From Acholeplasmataceae bacterium (lineage in GTDB: Bacteria; Bacillota_I; Bacilli_A; Acholeplasmatales; Acholeplasmataceae): DNA of 12,304 bases. The translations under genes were made by a program, and so were the position numbers. Below the pieces are notes generated by a model that had not been told where the DNA came from, did no database searches, and saw only the letters and a program-made list of their open reading frames with translations. Below are positions 6,441-12,304 of this stretch, one piece after another (positions within the stretch are counted from its first letter, which is position 1; every line of letters begins with the position of its first letter). The DNA is taken from positions 1 to 12,304 of the forward strand of contig JAFGTI010000093.1 of NCBI GenBank assembly GCA_016934175.1, given 5' to 3'.

Positions 6441-7626
6441 GTTCTTCGTCATCTTTAAACACAACGGGACATGAATATTCGACATAAGGTAGTTTTTTAT
6501 GGTATGCTTCAAGCATTTCATGGGGCTTAATCAATGCTTCAAATATCCAAGCATTTCCAATATATAGATTCTCTTTATCTTTAAGGAAAGCTTCATGATC
6601 TTCAAGATGCATGATGTGTGCACTTTTATTTCTTAAATAGGTTAACATTTTTTTATCTAACTTCTGATTAGCTCTTCTTTGAATCAGTTCGAATTTTTGA
6701 TAGGCTTGTTCCGGATTTTTATTTTTATACTCATAAAAGCATAAATCATAGGCTAACGATAATCCCTGTTCTGTTCTGCATAGTGATGACAGATTCATCT
6801 TTTTGAGTTTGTCATCAATTAAAGGATCAATTTCATAATCCATTTTTAGAATACCATCTAAATAATTAGTGACAACCATAATATAGAATATCGAGCTACT
6901 TAATGGCTCCTTTGAGACAATATCCCTTGATTTATCCCATAAAAAGCGAATCGTTTTATCTGAATCCCTAAGTGAAAACATCGTATATTGAGTCAGTTGA
7001 GCAAGTTGGAAAATAGGATCACTTTTCATTTTCTTATAAGCAACAAAATCACCGTAGAACATGGGATTAGATAACTTAAAAGTATAAATATAAAGGGTAC
7101 TCAGTAGCACGATATAGATTGTATTAATCGTGATTATACCTAATAAATGAGTATTGGATCCCAAAATAAGAACCAAAAGAAATGTTAAGATGCTGACGAT
7201 TAATACACTAATCGTCACAATCGGAGCGATAATTAACGAATTGCTAAATCGATGATTTAATGTTTGATAAGCATCTTCATCAGCAATCTCACCAAGATCA
7301 GGTACTACAAGTCCACCAAAGAGAACCCATAGTTTTGGCTTAATCGTAAAATGCCATCTTTTCTCGTCTTTATAAAAAACAAAGATTGTTAAATAAATAG
7401 CTCTTAATTTCACACCCTGAAAATGAAAGGCTATAAAATGACCTAATTCATGAAGCGTCAATGTGAAATAAAAAGCAAAAATTAGCCATAAAAAATAGCC
7501 AATAATAGACAAAGATCCAAGACCCTCAGTAAACTTAAACCAAATACCATTATAAATTAGGGTCGTATAAAAAAAGCCAATAAAAAAGATAATCAGTGGT
7601 AGGTAAAGCCAATGTCTTTTTTTCAT
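6421..7626 (-). CDS. M50-family (site-2-protease-like) membrane metalloprotease with soluble C-terminal domain
   Basis: A 401-aa membrane protein. Hydrophobic segments lie at about 5-28, 40-67, 128-156 and 161-185. The second carries the zinc motif HELGH (59-63), and a likely third-ligand motif NPMFYGD (187-193) ends the last one. This resembles the NP...DG motif of M50 proteases such as SpoIVFB, but without the usual LDGG. Known family members cut transmembrane segments of anti-sigma factors or other small membrane proteins; the target here is unknown. About 200 mostly hydrophilic C-terminal residues follow the last helix, rich in Lys and Glu, and I recognise no domain there. No PDZ domain is visible. 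GGAG sits about 7 nt before the ATG. The gene stands alone between two plus-strand tRNA genes, so neighbours give no hint of a substrate. Confidence 0.8.
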   Translation of the reverse strand: MKKRHWLYLPLIIFFIGFFYTTLIYNGIWFKFTEGLGSLSIIGYFLWLIFAFYFTLTLHELGHFIAFHFQGVKLRAIYLTIFVFYKDEKRWHFTIKPKLWVLFGGLVVPDLGEIADEDAYQTLNHRFSNSLIIAPIVTISVLIVSILTFLLVLILGSNTHLLGIITINTIYIVLLSTLYIYTFKLSNPMFYGDFVAYKKMKSDPIFQLAQLTQYTMFSLRDSDKTIRFLWDKSRDIVSKEPLSSSIFYIMVVTNYLDGILKMDYEIDPLIDDKLKKMNLSSLCRTEQGLSLAYDLCFYEYKNKNPEQAYQKFELIQRRANQKLDKKMLTYLRNKSAHIMHLEDHEAFLKDKENLYIGNAWIFEALIKPHEMLEAYHKKLPYVEYSCPVVFKDDEEQKSDLD

Positions 7627-7643
7627 GATATCACTCCAAAATT

Positions 7644-7677
7644 ATTATAGCATAAAACATCGGTAATGATGAATCAA
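7644..7677 (-). promoter_or_regulatory. Possible promoter of the M50 gene
   Basis: Two overlapping readings exist on the minus strand: TTGATT (7672-7677) with TATGCT (7649-7654) at 17 nt, or a consensus TATAAT (7644-7649) with a TGC extension but no good -35. The first gives a leader of about 15 nt, the second about 10 nt, starting at the ribosome site, so the first is more plausible. Confidence 0.4.
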
Positions 7678-7761
7678 CACTTTCGATTCTATTAAATAAT
7701 CTTGAATTGTTTTAGGTAGAAAATATGAAGCTAGAAATTTAATGAAATGATGCCTCTATGC

Positions 7762-7790
7762 TTGACAAGTTTCGATAAATTTGCTATCAT
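7762..7790 (+). promoter_or_regulatory. Promoter of tRNA-Gly
   Basis: A consensus TTGACA (7762-7767), 17 nt, then TATCAT (7785-7790) with a TGC extended -10. It ends 16 nt before the tRNA 5' end. The 135 bp between the M50 start and this promoter hold nothing else I can support. Confidence 0.85.
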
Positions 7791-7806
7791 AAAAAAGCAC
7801 GAAGAC

Positions 7807-7881
7807 GTGGGCGTCGTATAATGGTTATTACACGTGCTTGCCAAGCATGAGATGGGGGTCCGATTCCCCTCGCCCGCTCCA
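7807..7881 (+). tRNA. tRNA-Gly (anticodon GCC)
   Basis: A 75-nt cloverleaf. The acceptor stem is GTGGGCG/CGCCCGC with one U-G pair at 2-71; the discriminator is U, as usual for Gly, and CCA (7879-7881) is encoded. The D-arm is GTAT/TTAC with GG in the loop. The anticodon arm is CGTGC/GCATG with loop TTGCCAA, giving anticodon GCC at 7840-7842. The T-arm is GGGGG/CCCCT, but its loop reads TCCGATT, so position 55 is C instead of the near-universal U (pseudouridine). Otherwise the structure is sound. Confidence 0.95.
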
Positions 7882-7891
7882 TTGGATAGAT

Positions 7892-7918
7892 ACTACACAA
7901 GATGTGTAGTTTTTTTTT
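7892..7918 (+). terminator. Terminator of tRNA-Gly
   Basis: An 8-bp stem, ACTACACA/TGTGTAGT, with a 3-nt loop (7892-7910) is followed by eight Ts. It lies 10 nt past the tRNA CCA end. Confidence 0.9.
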
Positions 7919-7921
7919 ATG

Positions 7922-7948
7922 AAAAAACCCAAGATTTCTCAAGGGTTT
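7922..7948 (-). terminator. Terminator after the downstream 236-aa membrane-protein gene
   Basis: On the minus strand AAACCC (7943-7948) pairs with GGGTTT (7925-7930), enclosing TTGAGAAATCTT, and runs into six Ts. It is 6 nt past the stop codon and faces the tRNA-Gly terminator. Confidence 0.75.
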
Positions 7949-7954
7949 CAATAA

Positions 7955-8665
7955 TTAAATCTCTTCTTTTCTTTTTAGTAATTTCAAGATAAGCATGATA
8001 ACAAGATATATCATATAAATTGCTGCAATCGAATACAACCAATAAAATATTGAAGTAAATTTAATGCCACCAGAACTAATTAAATTTATAATTTGGAAAG
8101 GTTGACTAATGAAATTACCTAATAAAAATAACGAAGCTGCTAGTGGTGAACCAAAAAGTAATGCAATAATAACAGGGACTAAGAATACAACCGCATTGAT
8201 AAATCCAAGTCTAAAATAGCCATAGATAAAAGCTAATAACAAGGGAAACATCACTGATGATTTTTTATATTTAAATTGGATTTTCGTGTCAATTAAGTTA
8301 GAAATTATCATCATTAATAAGTATATGGTTCCAACCATACCAACAAGTGTTTGCCATGTTGGAAGTGATGTAAATGTGCTTGTTCCAAAATTAAAAGAAA
8401 ATATTCCTCTAATAAATACGCCAAGTTGATCCGCATATGCAAGTAGAAATAATAGAAAATAAGCAACTAAAAATTCTTTTTTAGCATATAAAATCCAAAC
8501 TGCTATAATTCCAAGTGCAACTGGTAAGAAAGTTTGCAGAAAACCAAGAACTGTCGTAGACCCTAATACGTTTAGGAAAACAGCAGATGCTAATAATACA
8601 ATCCATACGATATATTGAACTTCTGCAGGTACCCAATTTTTAAAATTCTTTATAAATCCTATCAT
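7955..8665 (-). CDS. Multi-pass membrane protein of unknown function, paralog of the upstream gene
   Basis: I do not recognise the family. The 236-aa protein is almost wholly hydrophobic, with about seven or eight likely membrane segments: near 16-35, 37-60, 65-88, 105-126, 138-152, 155-172, 175-195 and 205-229. It ends in a short basic/acidic tail, KRKEEI. It aligns from residue 1 to 236 without a gap to the protein of the upstream gene (8754-9464); by hand I count about 64 identities (27%). Shared landmarks are SFNF (90-93), KKS (134-136), R-x-GF (152-155), PxIIAL (164-169), FG (171-172) and PF (189-190). AAAAGGAG lies about 7 nt before the ATG. It has its own promoter (8695-8724) and terminator. 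A permease-like or membrane-anchoring role is possible, but nothing here shows transport chemistry. Confidence 0.88.
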   Translation of the reverse strand: MIGFIKNFKNWVPAEVQYIVWIVLLASAVFLNVLGSTTVLGFLQTFLPVALGIIAVWILYAKKEFLVAYFLLFLLAYADQLGVFIRGIFSFNFGTSTFTSLPTWQTLVGMVGTIYLLMMIISNLIDTKIQFKYKKSSVMFPLLLAFIYGYFRLGFINAVVFLVPVIIALLFGSPLAASLFLLGNFISQPFQIINLISSGGIKFTSIFYWLYSIAAIYMIYLVIMLILKLLKRKEEI

Positions 8666-8694
8666 AATCTCTCCTTTTTAAACTATTTATTCGT

Positions 8695-8724
8695 ATTTTA
8701 ACATGATTTAAATAAGATTGACAA
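8695..8724 (-). promoter_or_regulatory. Promoter of the downstream 236-aa membrane-protein gene
   Basis: TTGTCA (8719-8724), 18 nt, then TAAAAT (8695-8700) with a TGT extended -10 on the minus strand. Predicted start near 8688. It lies between the terminator of the upstream paralog and this gene, so the two copies can be expressed separately. Confidence 0.65.
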
Positions 8725-8730
8725 GTATAA

Positions 8731-8755
8731 ATTAAAAACCTCCATGTAGGAGGTT
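8731..8755 (-). terminator. Terminator after the upstream 236-aa membrane-protein gene
   Basis: A 7-bp stem, AACCTCC/GGAGGTT (8737-8755), with loop TACAT is followed by TTTTTAATTT on the minus strand. The stop codon of the gene (8754-8756) overlaps the first arm. Confidence 0.78.
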
Positions 8756-9464
8756 ATTTGGACTTTCTAAAAGCTTTTATGATACCAGTAGTTGCTCCAT
8801 ATGCTAGATACAAACCAAAGGCTGTAAATATATAATAACTGATAGGCTGGCTACTTAGTGTCGAAGTTTGAGTGAATATTCTATTTAGTAATTCAAATGG
8901 AACATCAGCGACTCCAGCTAATAACAATATAATAGCAAATAAGTCCATTCCGAAATATAAAGCAATAATTGGTGGAATTAATTTTAGAACTGCTACATTA
9001 AACCCTGATCTCAAGAAAAAATATGTAAAGGCAATGATTGCTGACGTAACAACTGCACTCTTTTTAAATTCAGATTTAGTATCATTATTAAACACAAAAG
9101 ATAAAATATAGATTAATAAATAAACAAAAATGATAAATCCAACAATCATTTCAATAGAAAACCCTGAACCAAATGACATCGATGCAAAATTAAATGAGGT
9201 AAGTGCATTGAGCATTGTACGTGCAGCACCTAAATAATAAGTCATAATCAAGACAAGATGAGCTGCTAAAGATTTGCCCTTATACTGTAACCCAATAGCA
9301 GCTAGTGCCACTAATAAAACCGGAAATAAAGTTTTAAATAAGTTCCAGATTGTTGATCCTGTGCTTACTGTATAAAATATTGCAATTAAAGAAACAAAGA
9401 CGACTATCACTTTCATCATACTGTCATCAAATTGATCTCTAAACTTTTTAATTGAATTAATCAT
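8754..9464 (-). CDS. Multi-pass membrane protein of unknown function, paralog of the downstream gene
   Basis: Unrecognised, 236 aa, with hydrophobic segments near 18-36, 38-60, 65-85, 103-125, 137-152, 155-171, 174-192 and 208-230, and a basic tail ending RKSK. I chose ATG 9462-9464 over the in-frame ATG at 9477-9479. GGAGG lies 8 nt before the chosen codon and directly overlaps the other ATG, and this choice makes the protein exactly as long as its paralog, with both starting MI..IK.F. The best conserved stretch of the pair is residues 145-172, in the second half, around R-x-GF and PxIIALxFG. It follows the ArAE-family gene by 78 bp with no terminator between, so it may be read both from its own promoter and from the operon upstream. 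Confidence 0.88.
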   Translation of the reverse strand: MINSIKKFRDQFDDSMMKVIVVFVSLIAIFYTVSTGSTIWNLFKTLFPVLLVALAAIGLQYKGKSLAAHLVLIMTYYLGAARTMLNALTSFNFASMSFGSGFSIEMIVGFIIFVYLLIYILSFVFNNDTKSEFKKSAVVTSAIIAFTYFFLRSGFNVAVLKLIPPIIALYFGMDLFAIILLLAGVADVPFELLNRIFTQTSTLSSQPISYYIFTAFGLYLAYGATTGIIKAFRKSK

Positions 9465-9517
9465 TGGTCGAGCCTCCATATTCTATTTTGATTCTATCAC
9501 TTTTCATACTACTTATT

Positions 9518-9546
9518 TATATAAATGCCTACTTAAGATTTTTCAA
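9518..9546 (-). promoter_or_regulatory. Promoter of the upstream 236-aa membrane-protein gene
   Basis: TTGAAA (9541-9546), 17 nt, then TATATA (9518-9523) on the minus strand. The -35 overlaps the last codons of the ArAE-family gene. Predicted start near 9511, giving a leader of about 47 nt. Confidence 0.55.
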
Positions 9547-10526
9547 AACCTGAAATGTTTTTCCCCAAAATCTGGATATTGGTGATGAAATTGAACTTTT
9601 ACAGTTAGTAAAGATTCAATCTCGTTTAGTATCTGATAAAGTTTAGCTCTGATCTCAAACTCTTCTCTTGTTTTAGGTAATGTTGATGTTTTATATTGTT
9701 TTTGAAGCTCATCAAGGTTTCTAAGTTGAGAAACTGCTTTATTATATAAGCCAATGTCCTGGCTTACAGTGACGACATATTTTGATATTTCGAGAGCAAA
9801 AGGATGTAGTTTTTTTATTTTTAGAGCTTGTTGATACATATGTCTTATATAATTTGTTTGTTCTTTACGCATATGAAAATATGCGAGGTAACTATGATCA
9901 TTTTGAAATAATAAATCCTTATCAACAAGTTCAACGATATCAATCAATTCTTGGATTTTATGATCTAAATAATTATAGTGGCGGTAGTATTCTTCAGTAT
10001 AATCAGGATCTTTTAATAAAAGAGCTAACATATATAAGTGATCTGCAACTAAATGATCAATCGATTCAACGTGCATTTCTAATTCTTTCTCACTAGATGC
10101 TGGATAAAAAATATTGAATAGTGTAGCAACTCCTATTGATATGAATATTAATGAAAGCTCATTATAGAGCATATGAATAGAAAATGATTCAACAAGTAAC
10201 AAATGTGTAACTAAAACTAGCGCTGGGACGATACCTTCTGATATTTTCAATGTCCAGGAACTAAATGCAAATATAAAAATAAAGATTGCAAAGACCCAGA
10301 ATTCATAGCCAAAGGCTATAAACAATAGGGTAGCAAGTAATAACCCAAACACTGCATCGACTAACCTTTTTGCTGAATTGATAACAGAATCTCTTCTTGT
10401 TAAATGGATGGATAGAATGGCTAAAATACCCGCTGTCAACCAATAATCAAGCGAAACAAACCTTGCAATAAGGCTTGCGATTATTCCTACTAATGTCATT
10501 TTTACTGCAGTGTGAAAAAGTCTCAT
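9543..10526 (-). CDS. Aromatic acid exporter family protein (ArAE_1 / UPF0421, FUSC-like)
   Basis: A 327-aa protein. Residues 1-145 form a membrane half with about six helices, including the segment LTAGILAILSIHLTRRDS (30-47), which is typical of the family. Residues 150-327 form a helical cytoplasmic half that fits the ArAE_1 C-terminal domain. Family members are annotated as aromatic acid exporters by distant similarity to AaeB; few in this branch have been tested, so the substrate is uncertain. GAGGAG lies about 7 nt before the ATG. The gene is 10 bp behind the Ntdp gene and clearly in one operon with it. From memory, Bacillus subtilis ygaC and ygaE, members of the same two families, also lie close together, which suggests a conserved link. 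The gene ends in TGA. Confidence 0.82.
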   Translation of the reverse strand: MRLFHTAVKMTLVGIIASLIARFVSLDYWLTAGILAILSIHLTRRDSVINSAKRLVDAVFGLLLATLLFIAFGYEFWVFAIFIFIFAFSSWTLKISEGIVPALVLVTHLLLVESFSIHMLYNELSLIFISIGVATLFNIFYPASSEKELEMHVESIDHLVADHLYMLALLLKDPDYTEEYYRHYNYLDHKIQELIDIVELVDKDLLFQNDHSYLAYFHMRKEQTNYIRHMYQQALKIKKLHPFALEISKYVVTVSQDIGLYNKAVSQLRNLDELQKQYKTSTLPKTREEFEIRAKLYQILNEIESLLTVKVQFHHQYPDFGEKHFRF

Positions 10527-10536
10527 CAGATACTCC

Positions 10537-11067
10537 TCACTTTTTACTTAATGTCTTATATTGATCATGATACATTTTAATATCTGATAGACAAAAAGGC
10601 GTTTCCTTTTTTTCTATTTTCTCAACCAAAATATCCCTATGTCTTGTAATAATCTCTTGAATTTCATCGGAATAACACATCTGATTTAAATGTAGTTGAT
10701 ATTCTTTTTCGTCTAATAAAACATAACTGCCATCTGGGAAGACTTTGACATCTAAGTCATAATCAATATACTTGATGGCTTCACCATCATAAAGAAAAGG
10801 ACTCGATAGATTGCAATAAAAATAAACGCCATCTTTTTTTAGCATGCCAATGATGTTAAACCAATAATCATTATAGAAATAACAAATTGCTGGTTCTTTT
10901 GTGTGCCAGCTTCTTCCGTCACTTTCGATGACTTTAGTCCTGTTATTTGCTGTGACTAACATGTGTTGATCTTGATATAAAACCATGGTTTTCTTCCATA
11001 TGCGATGTAGCTTTTTGTTATGCTTGTAACTGTGTATTTGCACAGTCATTCCTGTTGATAATTTCAT
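10537..11067 (-). CDS. Nucleoside tri/diphosphate phosphatase (Ntdp, DUF402; YgaC-like)
   Basis: A 176-aa cytosolic enzyme that should hydrolyse nucleoside tri- and diphosphates using divalent metal, like Staphylococcus aureus Ntdp (SA1684) and Bacillus YgaC. Family stretches are easy to see: VQIHSYKHN (9-17), TESD-like VIESDGRSW (46-54), EPAICYF (58-64), YWFNIIGML (68-76), YFYCNLSSPF (82-91) and YIDYDLDVKVFPDG (100-113). Its acidic residues should bind metal. Length is normal for the family. GAGGTG precedes the ATG by about 5 nt. TGA is the stop codon at the family's usual end, which supports the standard code. It is the first gene of the operon with the ArAE-family gene. Confidence 0.93.
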   Translation of the reverse strand: MKLSTGMTVQIHSYKHNKKLHRIWKKTMVLYQDQHMLVTANNRTKVIESDGRSWHTKEPAICYFYNDYWFNIIGMLKKDGVYFYCNLSSPFLYDGEAIKYIDYDLDVKVFPDGSYVLLDEKEYQLHLNQMCYSDEIQEIITRHRDILVEKIEKKETPFCLSDIKMYHDQYKTLSKK

Positions 11068-11091
11068 AAAACCACCTCAAATGATGTTTAT

Positions 11092-11120
11092 ATTATATCA
11101 TTTTTTAAGCACTCAAGTCA
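11092..11120 (-). promoter_or_regulatory. Promoter of the Ntdp-ArAE operon
   Basis: A consensus TATAAT (11092-11097) with a TGA extended -10 on the minus strand. The -35 at 17 nt is weak, TGACTT (11115-11120). Predicted start near 11085, leader about 18 nt. Confidence 0.6.
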
Positions 11121-11183
11121 TTAAAAGCATCTTTTTCATATTATTCTCTTATTTCAACTTTATTTGACCATAATGCTCTTTAC

Positions 11184-11212
11184 TTGATTAATGCAACAAA
11201 CCATCATAGAAT
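11184..11212 (+). promoter_or_regulatory. Promoter of the lactate dehydrogenase gene
   Basis: TTGATT (11184-11189), 17 nt, then TAGAAT (11207-11212) on the plus strand. Predicted start near 11219, about 31 nt before the chosen ATG. A second, poorer pair is TTGACC (11164-11169) with ATTAAT (11187-11192). Confidence 0.65.
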
Positions 11213-11249
11213 GGAGTTGAAAAATTGTTATGAAAGAGGAAAGAATAAA

Positions 11250-12194
11250 ATGGAAAATAGTAAAGTTGTTATTGTTGGTACTGGATTTGTTGGCATGAGT
11301 TATGCTTATGCTTTAGTCAATCAGGGTACTGTCGAAGAATTAATATTAATTGACATAGACAAAAACAAAGCTGAAGGTGAAGCTATGGATTTAAATCATG
11401 GTCTTGTATTCGCACCAAGAAAAATGAGTATTAGAGCAGGTACCTATGAAGAATGTCAAAATGCTTCATTAGTAGTAATCACAGCGGGTGTAAATCAAAA
11501 GGATGGAGAAACAAGAATTGATTTACTTAATAGAAATGCCATTATATTAAAATCGGTTACGAAGAACATCATGTCATCAGGTTTTGATGGTATTATTTTA
11601 GTTGCTAGTAATCCTGTTGATATTTTAACTTATGTTGTTTGGAAAGAATCTGGATTATCTTCATCTAGAGTCATTGGTAGTGGAACTCTACTAGATACTG
11701 CACGTTTAAGATATGAAATTTCAAGACAAATCTCAATTAATGTCAGAAATATTCATGCTTATATTTTAGGTGAGCATGGTGACTCAGAATTTGTATGTTG
11801 GTCTAATGCTTATGTTGGTGCAAAACCAATTAAAGACGTTATCGAATCAATGGAAGAAATTTCTTTTGAAGACTTAGATAAGATTTATTTAAATGTAAAA
11901 AATGCAGCTTACGAGATTATTAAAAGAAAAAATGCAACCTATTATGCAATCGGTATGACTTTAGTAAGAATTACCCAAGCAATTCTTAACAATGAAAATA
12001 GAATTATTCCAATGTCTGTTTATAATGATGGAGCTTATGAATGTGATCGTGATGTCTATATTGGCTTACCTGCGGTATTAAATAGACAAGGTGTTCATCA
12101 TATTGTTAAACTAAAACTTGATGAAGAAGAATCCTTAAAATTGAAAAAATCTTCAAAGATCTTAAGAGACATTCTTGATCAAATTAATTTCTAA
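11250..12194 (+). CDS. ldh: L-lactate dehydrogenase
   Basis: Reduces pyruvate to L-lactate with NADH in the cytosol, the last step of lactic fermentation. 314 aa, the normal length. The Rossmann motif is GTGFVG (10-15), with Asp35 for the NAD ribose. Gln83 in NQKDGETR marks a lactate rather than malate enzyme. Catalytic residues present are Arg89, Asp149, Arg152 and His176 (GEHGD); Thr230 sits in NATYYAIGM. Arg154 and His169 match the residues that bind fructose-1,6-bisphosphate in Bacillus-type enzymes, so allosteric activation by glycolytic flux is likely. The start at 11250 has AGAGGA 9 nt upstream and begins with the family's beta strand. An in-frame TTG at 11184 and ATG at 11211 would add 22 or 13 unrelated residues and lie within the predicted promoter. 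No terminator follows; the IS begins 25 bp past the stop. Confidence 0.97.
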   Translation: MENSKVVIVGTGFVGMSYAYALVNQGTVEELILIDIDKNKAEGEAMDLNHGLVFAPRKMSIRAGTYEECQNASLVVITAGVNQKDGETRIDLLNRNAIILKSVTKNIMSSGFDGIILVASNPVDILTYVVWKESGLSSSRVIGSGTLLDTARLRYEISRQISINVRNIHAYILGEHGDSEFVCWSNAYVGAKPIKDVIESMEEISFEDLDKIYLNVKNAAYEIIKRKNATYYAIGMTLVRITQAILNNENRIIPMSVYNDGAYECDRDVYIGLPAVLNRQGVHHIVKLKLDEEESLKLKKSSKILRDILDQINF

Positions 12195-12219
12195 TGAATA
12201 AAAAGTATACACTCTAGAA

Positions 12220-12245
12220 TGAACTGCCCCCTGTCAAGTAGACAG
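12220..12245. repeat. Terminal inverted repeat of the IS
   Basis: TGAACTGCCCCCTG followed by TCAAGTAGACAG looks like the GC-rich end repeat of IS150-type elements and starts with the usual TG. The outer boundary is estimated from this; the partner repeat and the target duplication (the 3-5 bp ending ...AGAA at 12219) cannot be checked here. Confidence 0.65.
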
Positions 12246-12254
12246 TGGAAATAA

Positions 12255-12304
12255 TTAAATATTTAGTTGATTTAAGGCTTGCTTTCGATATTCAATCGGA
12301 GTTA
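12255..12304 (-). CDS. IS3-family transposase OrfB, C-terminal end only
   Basis: On the minus strand the last 15 codons read TPIEYRKQALNQLNI and a TAA stop at 12255-12257. The SPIEYR-type ending is typical of the DDE integrase-like OrfB of IS3 elements, where it follows the catalytic core. The 5' part lies outside the window, so I cannot say whether the gene is intact. Confidence 0.78.
   Translation of the reverse strand, partial: TPIEYRKQALNQLNI

Larger units (their letters stand above)
12220..12304 (-). mobile_element. IS3-family insertion sequence, one end only
   Basis: A terminal repeat beginning TGAACTGCCCCCTG and the 3' end of a transposase gene mark one end of an IS3-family element (IS150-like by the OrfB C-terminus). 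The rest is beyond the window, so I cannot see orfA, the frameshift site or the other repeat. The transposase runs toward ldh. Confidence 0.8.

Noticed and set aside
6303..6521. 72-codon minus-strand reading containing VPPTRIELVF and NYGG
   Set aside because: It runs antisense through tRNA-Thr; these peptide strings are the usual false translation of tRNA genes. It has no ribosome site and overlaps the M50 gene end.
9465..9479. Upstream ATG giving a 241-aa version of the membrane protein
   Set aside because: The GGAGG ribosome site overlaps this ATG and serves the ATG at 9464; the shorter form also matches the paralog length exactly.
9782..10096. Plus-strand reading of 104 codons, and a similar 79-codon one at 8872-9111
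   Set aside because: Both are antisense to well-supported membrane-protein genes and have no ribosome site or recognisable domain.
1..12304. CRISPR array, toxin-antitoxin pair, restriction system or prophage
   Set aside because: No regularly spaced repeats, no paired small genes of those kinds and no phage or nuclease motifs were seen; the only mobile DNA is the IS end at 12220-12304.

Overview
This 12.3 kb AT-rich window looks like chromosome from a low-GC Gram-positive-type bacterium. An Acholeplasma-like or other standard-code mollicute, or a close Firmicutes relative, fits best. The pointers are strong GGAG/AAGGAG ribosome sites, TTGACA/TATAAT promoters (several with a TGN extended -10), a lipoprotein-type binding protein, Firmicutes-type families (YgaC-like Ntdp, UPF0421/ArAE_1, YfiBC/BmrCD-like exporter) and tRNA genes that encode CCA. 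TGA closes several conserved genes and Trp is TGG, so the code is standard (table 11), not the Mycoplasma code. I cannot name the species.

Region 1 (1-2376, minus strand) is an amino-acid ABC importer operon: lipoprotein binding subunit, permease, then ATPase (cut by the window edge). Its leader, read from a strong promoter, holds what I read as a lysine riboswitch (L box) followed by an intrinsic terminator. The importer is therefore probably a lysine, or basic amino acid, uptake system shut off by lysine.

Region 2 (2390-6300, minus) holds a 65-aa cold-shock protein gene with its own promoter and terminator. Upstream of it is a two-gene heterodimeric ABC exporter whose ORFs overlap by 4 bp. 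One ATP site is degenerate: Asp for the catalytic Glu and Gln for the switch His in one subunit, and a changed signature motif in the other.

Region 3 (6289-7918) has two single tRNA genes on the plus strand, tRNA-Thr(GGU) and tRNA-Gly(GCC), each with its own promoter and terminator. They flank a minus-strand M50-type intramembrane metalloprotease gene. The tRNA-Thr terminator is shared with, and overlaps, the 3' end of the protease gene.

Region 4 (7922-11120, minus) reads, in order of transcription: a nucleoside tri/diphosphatase (Ntdp/YgaC, DUF402), an aromatic-acid-exporter-family membrane protein (ArAE_1/UPF0421), and two unrecognised multi-pass membrane proteins. Those two are both exactly 236 aa once the second start is corrected, and they align without a gap over most of their length, so they are tandem paralogs.

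Region 5 (11184-12304, plus) holds an L-lactate dehydrogenase gene with residues for NAD use, lactate specificity and fructose-1,6-bisphosphate activation. 25 bp past its stop codon an IS3-family insertion sequence begins. Only its terminal repeat and the last 15 codons of its convergent transposase gene are in the window.

The most interesting points are the lysine riboswitch and its control of the importer, the gap-free paralog pair of unknown membrane proteins, the M50 protease with a long soluble tail, and odd T-arms in both tRNAs. I see no CRISPR array, prophage or clear defence system.
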